From Acidimicrobiales bacterium (lineage in GTDB: Bacteria; Actinomycetota; Acidimicrobiia; Acidimicrobiales; Aldehydirespiratoraceae), in the NCBI GenBank assembly GCA_041394245.1, contig JAWKIR010000002.1, forward strand, positions 2,882,469 to 2,946,468: a stretch of 64,000 bases of DNA. The letters run 5' to 3'. How positions within the stretch are numbered: position 1 is the stretch's first letter; each line of letters begins with the position of its first letter. The notes beneath the pieces are model-generated. The model made no database searches. It saw only the letters and a program-made list of their open reading frames with translations, and was not told the DNA's origin. The position numbers and the translations under genes are program-made. Shown here piece after piece: positions 58,413-64,000 of the stretch.

Positions 58413-61400
58413 GCGTCGAGCTGGGCAACGTCCGGATCCGCCTCCTCGGTCCGGTCGGAGCGACGGTCGGCGAGGTCGAGGTCGACATCGGCGGACCGAA
58501 GGAACGGGCGGTGCTCGCGCTGCTGGCCGCCAACCCGGCTGCCACCATCTCGGCGGATCGGCTGATCGACGCGATCTGGGGCGATCATCCGCCCCAGTCC
58601 GCCAAGAAGACCCTGCAGACCTACGTGTCACGCCTCCGCAAGGCGCTCGGCACGGCCCACCCGACCGAGGTCATCATCACCGGCCCGGGCGGCCATGCGC
58701 TCTCGTCTGTCGTCACCACCGACGTGGAAGAGATCGATGCGCTGATGGCGTCGGCGGTGCGCGCCCGTGCGGCGACCGACGCCTCCGCCCGGAGCCGCAC
58801 CCTGGCCGAGGCGCTGGACCTGTTCGTCGGTGAGCCGCTGTCGGCGACCGCACCGTCGGTCGCCCTCGACGCCCTCGCCGAGTCCTACGACCAGCTCCGA
58901 TGGAACCTCATCGAGGAGCTGGCATCGGCCCGACTCGCGGCGGGAGGAGACCAGACCCTCTCCGTCGACCTGCACGCATGGGTGGACGAGAATCCCTATC
59001 GGGAACGGCTCTGGGGTCATCTGATCACCACGCTCTACCGGGCCGGACGCCAGGCCGACGCGTTGGCCACCTTCCAGCGCGCGAGGAGCCATCTGGCCGA
59101 AGGTCTCGGGATCGAGCCGGGCCCGGAGCTCCGCGAGCTCGAAGCCCGAGTGCTCCAACACGATCCCAGCCTCCTCGAGCCCGACGCTCCCGCCGGCGCG
59201 ACGCAAGCGCGCATGTCGGAGACGCTCACGTTCCTGTTCACCGACATCGAGCAGTCGACGGTGCGTTGGGACCTCGAACCCGAGCCGATGCGGGAGGCGC
59301 TCGAGCTCCACGACGCCATCCTCACCTCGATCATCGAGTCGGCGGGAGGTCGGATCTTCGCCTGGGCCGGCGACGGGTTCGGCGCGGCGTTCGCCAACCC
59401 CGCGACCGCCGCGAAGGCAGGGTTGGACGCCCAGGTCCGGCTTGAAGCGTGCGACTGGCCGACCTCGGAGCCCCTGAGGATCCGGATGGGACTCCACACC
59501 GGAACCGCGGAGAACCGCGGCGGTGACTACTTCGGTGCCCCCGTGAACCGCGCCGCCCGAGTGATGGACGCAGCCCATGGTGGCCAGATCGTCTGCTCGG
59601 CGGCGACGGCTGCGCTGCTCGGCGACGATCCCGACCTCGCCGGGCAGGTGCGATTCCTGGCCGAGTGCGCGCTCAAGGGCCTTGCCCGACCCGAGCGGAT
59701 CCATCAACTCGGCGGAGCAGAGAACGCCGAAGCCTTCCCTCCACCACGCTCGACAGCCGCTCCTGGCCGAGAGGTACCGGCGGTGCTCGACTCCCTCCAC
59801 GGCCGTGACGCGGAACTCGTCGAACTCACCGACATCCTCGCCGCGCAGCGGCTCGTGACCCTCACCGGCGTGGGCGGCACCGGCAAGACACGGCTCGCAC
59901 TCGAACTCGCCCACCGGGTGAAGGAGGCCTACCCGGACGGGGTGATCTGGCTGGAACTGGCCGCGGTCGACGCCGACGGCGTGGTGGGCGCCGCCGCCCA
60001 GGCCATCGGCGTCCCGCTGGCCGGTGCGGGTGACAGCCATAGAGGCCAAGTGGCGGCGGCCCTTCGCGACGAGCGCGCCCTGTTCGTGCTCGACAACTGC
60101 GAGCACCTCCTCGGAGTCGCCGCCGAGAACATCGAGGCGATCCTGCGGACCTGTCCCGGTGTCTCGATCCTCACGACGAGCCGGGAGCCTCTGGGTGTCG
60201 CGGGCGAACGGGTCTACGTCGTTCCGTCGCTCGGACTCCCGTCACCAACGGGTGGGTCGGCCTCCGAGGAGCTTCTCCGGGCGCGCGCGACCAGCGCCGG
60301 CGCCGTCATCGCCGACGACGAGGCCACGAGCGAGGCGATCCGGGAGATCTGTGTTCGGGTCGACGGCGTGCCGCTCGCGCTCGAGTTCGCGGCCGCTCAA
60401 CTGGCGACGTACCCGGCACCCGAGCTGGTTCGACACCTCGAAGAGCACTTTCGGATGCTCGGCCGCCCCGGTCGTTCGAGCGTGCCCCGTCAGCAGACGA
60501 TCGACTCGACGATCGAGTGGAGCTATCGCCTGCTGGACGAGGCGGACCAACGGATGCTCGCTCGCCTTGCGGTGTTCCAGGGCGGCTTCGCGCTCGACGC
60601 CGTTGCACCGGTTGCCGGCTTCGATCTCGATCCGGGCACGTCGCATCTCGTGCTCGATCGTCTTCGGCGCAAGTCGCTCGTCACGGTCAGTTCTGGTCCC
60701 GGCGATCCGCGGACACGCTTCAAGCTCCTCGAGCCCGTTCGCCAGTTCGCCCACTCTCAACTCCGCCTCGGTGGGGAGTTCGACGCGATCCTCGAGCGGC
60801 ACGCCGATCACTTCGCCGCGTCGACGGCTCGGCCGCTGGACGGCGACCGCTTCGCGCGGGAACACGAGCGGGCCGAAGGCGTCGTTCGGGATGCACCGAA
60901 CCAGTACCTCGCGCTCACCACTCTGTCTCGGCGCGACGATCCCACCGAGGCGTTCAAGCTCATCGATGCCCAGCGAGGGGCCTTCTCGATGAGGTGGGAT
61001 TTCGCGGCCGAGTCCGCGGCGCTGGTGGCGCCGTTGCTGGATCGACCCGACGTGCAGGCCGACCCCGTGGTGACCGGCCACGCGTGCAACACCCTCGGGA
61101 TGATCAACAGCGTGATGAGCCTGGAAACCGGCAGGTCGTGGGCGCTCCGGGCCCTCGAACTCGCCGAGCAGAGCGGCGACGAGACGCTTCGCGCCGAGGC
61201 CGAGTTCCACCTCGGAGCCGCCCTCGCGGCCAGGGGTGACGGGGCCGGTGGCGAGACACATCTCCGGAGAAGCTGTGAGCTCCATGATCGGCTCGGAAAC
61301 TGGGGCACACTCTCCTACAACCTGTGCTGGCTCGCGTGGTCCCTGACCCTGCAAGGCCGCTTCGAGGAAGCGGTCGACCCGGCCCGGCGGGGAGCCCAGC

Positions 61401-61987
61401 TCGTCTGGGACCACGCAGCGACGGCGGCGAGCTCGGCGACCGTTGCGGCCACCGTGCTCGCGGCCGCCGGTCGTGCGGACGAAGCGATCGCCATTCTCGA
61501 GAGGGCAGACTCCCACGAGATCCACGACCCTTCGTACTGGGCGTTGCTGGCCGCCCTGATCACGGGCCGGGCGGACCTCTCCACCCGAGTCGCCAGCGAC
61601 TATCTGAGCTTGCGCCACAGCGGGATCCCCCGCGACGCCGACGGTGTGACCGCCATTGCGGTGCTCTGCCGGCGGCTGGGAGAGACGGACCTCGCGGCGC
61701 TCTGGACGGCCGTCGCCGCCGGGCGCGAACGTCGTTTCTCGCCGTTCGTCGACTCGTCGAGCCAGGTCGTCGGTACCGACCTCCTACGGCTGCTCCTCGG
61801 ATCGGGCGCAGAGGTCGACGCAACGATGGACGATGCCATGAAACGCCTTGGCGCCCGATTCGACGAGCTCGCTCGTCACTACGAATCCACTGACGACCCG
61901 GGGCCGGTTCGCGACACATTCGCGGTCCTCGATGGTCACCGCGCCCGCCTCGCTCGGCCGGATCCCGAAACCGAAACGTCGAGGTGA
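58409..61987 (+). CDS. SARP/BTAD-type regulator fused to class III cyclase-like domain, NTPase and TPR region
   Basis: A 1192-residue multidomain regulator. Residues 1-105 are an OmpR-type winged helix (SARP; GPKERAVLALLAANPAATIS), and 110-255 the BTAD domain. Residues 265-430 form a class III nucleotide cyclase-like domain with Asp279 (FTDIEQST), Asp322 (AGDGFGAAF) and Asn380/Arg384 (NRAAR). Residues 465-830 are a STAND-type NTPase with Walker A GVGGTGKT (Lys493) and Walker B FVLDNCEHLL. The remainder is TPR-like helices. The metal Asp residues persist, so cyclase activity is possible; ligand sensing is also conceivable. Co-translated with the P450, it likely controls that locus in response to an unknown signal. 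Confidence 0.88.
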   Translation: MSVELGNVRIRLLGPVGATVGEVEVDIGGPKERAVLALLAANPAATISADRLIDAIWGDHPPQSAKKTLQTYVSRLRKALGTAHPTEVIITGPGGHALSSVVTTDVEEIDALMASAVRARAATDASARSRTLAEALDLFVGEPLSATAPSVALDALAESYDQLRWNLIEELASARLAAGGDQTLSVDLHAWVDENPYRERLWGHLITTLYRAGRQADALATFQRARSHLAEGLGIEPGPELRELEARVLQHDPSLLEPDAPAGATQARMSETLTFLFTDIEQSTVRWDLEPEPMREALELHDAILTSIIESAGGRIFAWAGDGFGAAFANPATAAKAGLDAQVRLEACDWPTSEPLRIRMGLHTGTAENRGGDYFGAPVNRAARVMDAAHGGQIVCSAATAALLGDDPDLAGQVRFLAECALKGLARPERIHQLGGAENAEAFPPPRSTAAPGREVPAVLDSLHGRDAELVELTDILAAQRLVTLTGVGGTGKTRLALELAHRVKEAYPDGVIWLELAAVDADGVVGAAAQAIGVPLAGAGDSHRGQVAAALRDERALFVLDNCEHLLGVAAENIEAILRTCPGVSILTTSREPLGVAGERVYVVPSLGLPSPTGGSASEELLRARATSAGAVIADDEATSEAIREICVRVDGVPLALEFAAAQLATYPAPELVRHLEEHFRMLGRPGRSSVPRQQTIDSTIEWSYRLLDEADQRMLARLAVFQGGFALDAVAPVAGFDLDPGTSHLVLDRLRRKSLVTVSSGPGDPRTRFKLLEPVRQFAHSQLRLGGEFDAILERHADHFAASTARPLDGDRFAREHERAEGVVRDAPNQYLALTTLSRRDDPTEAFKLIDAQRGAFSMRWDFAAESAALVAPLLDRPDVQADPVVTGHACNTLGMINSVMSLETGRSWALRALELAEQSGDETLRAEAEFHLGAALAARGDGAGGETHLRRSCELHDRLGNWGTLSYNLCWLAWSLTLQGRFEEAVDPARRGAQLVWDHAATAASSATVAATVLAAAGRADEAIAILERADSHEIHDPSYWALLAALITGRADLSTRVASDYLSLRHSGIPRDADGVTAIAVLCRRLGETDLAALWTAVAAGRERRFSPFVDSSSQVVGTDLLRLLLGSGAEVDATMDDAMKRLGARFDELARHYESTDDPGPVRDTFAVLDGHRARLARPDPETETSR

Positions 61988-62136
61988 CTGCAGCCCTTCG
62001 CCGAGGGTGAGAGGCGTCGGCGGAGAGCTCCCGAGGAACGCGTGACTCGTTTCCCCGGCCAGCAGCGCGACACGCTCGGCTTGGCGGAGATCGGGGTTGC
62101 CGGAGATGGCAGCTTGTGCGCCTCTCTGGTGCGCCG

Positions 62137-62574
62137 CTACTCGCTTGCGCGGAAGGTGAATCGGTCGGTGAGCACCAGCATCCCGTCGACGATCGCCCGC
62201 AGCTCGATGTCGCACGGCAACGATACGCAGGCGACGTCTCGCTCTATCTCGACGCCGTGCAGCCACGACCGGTCGGCGGGAATCGCATCCGGTGGGGCGA
62301 TCTCGGTCGTGGTCTCGCCGCCGCTGGTGACGACGAGCTCGACGGTGAGTTCGTGTCCGCCGGCTTGCCCGAGAAGCACATGCCCGACGATCGTCGCACC
62401 GTCCGTCTCGCGCATCCGGTCGCACACGTCCTCCGTCGATTCCAGGCGCTGCTCGCAGAAGGCGATGACGGCGTCGTAACGCTCCGCGAGCTCCGGACTC
62501 GGCCGGTCGCCGTTGCCGCAAGAAGCGACAAGCGTCGCCAGACCGAGTCCGAGGAGTGCGCGGTGCCGGCTCAC
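62137..62574 (-). CDS. Small lipoprotein coupled to the patatin-like gene
   Basis: A 145-residue exported lipoprotein. The signal has the lipobox LVASC (Cys19 or so), followed by helical YDAVIAFCEQRLESTEDVCD and a beta-rich end (VSLPCDIELRAIVDGM). Four further Cys probably form two disulfides. GTG 62574 overlaps the patatin-like gene's stop by 4 bp, so the two are co-translated. Family unknown. It is convergent with the large regulator gene, with 149 bp of empty sequence between. Confidence 0.7.
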   Translation of the reverse strand: MSRHRALLGLGLATLVASCGNGDRPSPELAERYDAVIAFCEQRLESTEDVCDRMRETDGATIVGHVLLGQAGGHELTVELVVTSGGETTTEIAPPDAIPADRSWLHGVEIERDVACVSLPCDIELRAIVDGMLVLTDRFTFRASE

Positions 62575-63848
62575 TGCTGGAGGATCGTCGCAAGCTGGGC
62601 GGCAGCCGAGATGCGGGCCTCGGCCACGTATTCCTCGACCTCTGATTCTGTGAGATCGAAGCTCAGCGTGTTGAGCTCCGCCGGGACTTGCAACCGAATC
62701 ACGTGGTCTTCCGGCGCGGCGCCGACCCAGTAGGGGACATCGGTTCCCACCGCCATGAGCGTGCGTAGCGCCGGCAGCCCCGAGTCGATCACGGTGGCGC
62801 CGATGAGAAGCATCGCAGCGGCGAAGATCAGCAGGGCTGCGAGGATGAGCCATCGTGCGGGCCAGAAGTTCGTGAAGAAGCCATCGAAGAAGCCGGCGGC
62901 TCCTTCGATCCACCCAGGCGCGCCCGAGCCCCTCACGTTGTCTTTCAGCACGAGCAATCCGTACTCGGAACTCGTCCAGGCGAACTCGGCAACGACAACC
63001 AGCGGCACGATCGTCAGGAAGAAGATGCGCAGCGCGGGGTTTCGCATCCACCCCCGCAGTCCGGCGCCGGCGTCCCCGTGCGATGCGGTTGTCCCTGTCT
63101 CGAATCTCTCCGCCGTCGGAGGCCGGCGACCGTCGGCATCCTCCGTGTCCAGCGTGAAGCCGATCGTCACGGCGTCTGTGGGCACATCTGGAAGTGAGTG
63201 GTAGGCCCGGAAGGACCGGTCTTTGAAAACGAACGCGGGGTAGTTCGCCCAAACGCCGCCGTCCATGAGGCGGTGCACCTGGCAATCGTCCCCGACAGCA
63301 ACGCGGAGTCTGCCCGGCCTGAACGCGAACGGGATCGACGACGACGCCAGCACCGCGTCGACCACCGTCAGCTCGGGAGTGATGGCGTGGTTGAAGACCG
63401 CCGGCTGGCGAGCGGCGACGTTCACACACACCACGTTGAGCTCGATTCCCGACGCGTCGTAGAGCTCCCGGAACGTGACGGGAGAGGCCGGGCGAGCCTC
63501 ACCGGTCAGCTGCACGATCTGATCCGCAAGTAGCTCCGAGAGCCAGTCTTTCAGCCGCTTGGTCCGTATGAATGGTGAGCCCGTGAGGTCAAACAGCCAG
63601 TTCTTCTCGATCTTTCCCAGGCCGGTTGCGGCGATCTGGCCGATCTCGGTCGGTGAGACGCCAGCGGCGACGAGCGTGGCGGTGATCGCGCCGGCTGACG
63701 ACCCGGCAACCGCGCGGAACCACTTTCCTTCGGCCTCTATCGCCTGGAGTGCGCCTCCATAGAGCACGCCCTTGGCCCCGCCGCCCTTGAACACCCCGTT
63801 GATGCACGCATCGTGTGAGGCCCACCAGCGCGTCCCCGGCTTCTCCAC
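62571..63848 (-). CDS. Patatin-like phospholipase with C-terminal membrane segments
   Basis: A 425-residue predicted lipid acyl hydrolase. The patatin domain (residues 12-240) has the oxyanion loop GVFKGGGAKG, the nucleophile Ser in AGSSAGA, and the catalytic Asp in LMDGGVWANYP. Two TM helices follow near residues 290-310 (IFFLTIVPLVVVAEFAW) and 340-365 (LILAALLIFAAAMLLIG), then a C-terminal soluble tail. GTG 63848 has a TAGCAT box 7 nt upstream, which supports it over a GTG at 63935. Patatins occur in both lipid turnover and abortive-infection systems. Here the partner is a lipoprotein, so membrane lipid metabolism is favoured. Confidence 0.85.
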   Translation of the reverse strand: MEKPGTRWWASHDACINGVFKGGGAKGVLYGGALQAIEAEGKWFRAVAGSSAGAITATLVAAGVSPTEIGQIAATGLGKIEKNWLFDLTGSPFIRTKRLKDWLSELLADQIVQLTGEARPASPVTFRELYDASGIELNVVCVNVAARQPAVFNHAITPELTVVDAVLASSSIPFAFRPGRLRVAVGDDCQVHRLMDGGVWANYPAFVFKDRSFRAYHSLPDVPTDAVTIGFTLDTEDADGRRPPTAERFETGTTASHGDAGAGLRGWMRNPALRIFFLTIVPLVVVAEFAWTSSEYGLLVLKDNVRGSGAPGWIEGAAGFFDGFFTNFWPARWLILAALLIFAAAMLLIGATVIDSGLPALRTLMAVGTDVPYWVGAAPEDHVIRLQVPAELNTLSFDLTESEVEEYVAEARISAAAQLATILQQ

Positions 63849-63855
63849 GCGGCCG

Positions 63856-63861
63856 ATGCTA
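63856..63861 (-). promoter_or_regulatory. -10 box (TAGCAT), leaderless
   Basis: Minus-strand TAGCAT lies 7 nt before the GTG at 63848. Nothing else recognisable was seen from here to the window end. Confidence 0.45.
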
Positions 63862-64000
63862 CGTGTCCAGCCACTTCGCCGAAAGTGCCCAGCGACTTCC
63901 GACGGCGTGTCGTTCCCCGGAGCAGACCGAGACACTCGCGAGAAGCATCGACCGGACCGCGCTGCGTATCCTGGCCGACGAGACGACGCCGGACGGGCCG

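Noticed and set aside
1..64000. tRNA, rRNA or CRISPR features
   Set aside because: No T-arm-like GGTTCGA-type signals with a cloverleaf context, no rRNA sequence and no repeat-spacer arrays were seen by eye; a tRNAscan or Infernal run would be decisive.

Overview
This is high-GC actinobacterial chromosome, most likely from the Acidimicrobiia (Ilumatobacter/Microtrichales-type). That assignment is inferred from gene content and was not tested by alignment: F420-type nitroreductase, MpaB-type oxygenase, heliorhodopsin, saccharopine-dehydrogenase-like reductase, Thr-rich lipoprotein linkers and a SARP/cyclase regulator. Many genes have a TANNNT -10 box 6-8 nt before the start codon, so leaderless mRNAs look common. 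No rRNA, tRNA or CRISPR array was seen.

Layout. 1-30 kb is mostly ordinary metabolism: a truncated FGGY kinase, a DUF2325-like protein, a class III cyclase, a phosphonate-type ABC transporter operon (phnD-phnC-phnE-phnE, with an in-frame amber codon in phnC), two divergent HAD 5'-nucleotidase paralogues, an M20 peptidase, an SDR/sulfotransferase/quinone reductase/aldo-keto reductase run, a large secreted subtilase with five PPC repeats, an MpaB-type oxygenase, a heliorhodopsin, a DUF3089 esterase, a Baeyer-Villiger-type monooxygenase and a GH43 lipoprotein with a 34-codon Thr tract.

30-37.6 kb is an accessory zone. It holds a tyrosine integrase, a 109-bp second copy of the integrase 3' end, four small membrane proteins of one architecture (short N-terminal domain, variable coiled coil, C-terminal TM) and a DUF2786 gene. 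Five of these genes share one promoter arrangement, TGTCAC-N10-TANNNT. Toxin-antitoxin modules follow: ParD-like/zeta, VapBC and an unrecognised overlapping pair.

37.7-56.4 kb is a defence island: a DUF5677-like protein, a SLATT membrane protein overlapping a full-length GTP cyclohydrolase II homologue (the best candidate for a poorly described system), a type I R-M operon whose HsdR carries an extra Schlafen/AlbA_2 domain and whose hsdS is frameshifted, a GmrSD-type DUF262-HNH-HEPN protein with a small coupled partner, a DUF3427 helicase remnant, Vsr, a C5 methyltransferase, an NaeI-type endonuclease and a GHKL ATPase-HEPN fusion. The membrane, nucleotide, DNA-cleaving and predicted RNA-cleaving activities form layered anti-invader functions.

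57-64 kb holds a cytochrome P450 translationally coupled to a 1192-residue SARP-BTAD-cyclase-NTPase regulator, then a patatin-like phospholipase coupled to a small lipoprotein. Three coding disruptions (phnC amber, hsdS and the helicase remnant at G4 runs) should be checked against reads before being treated as biology.
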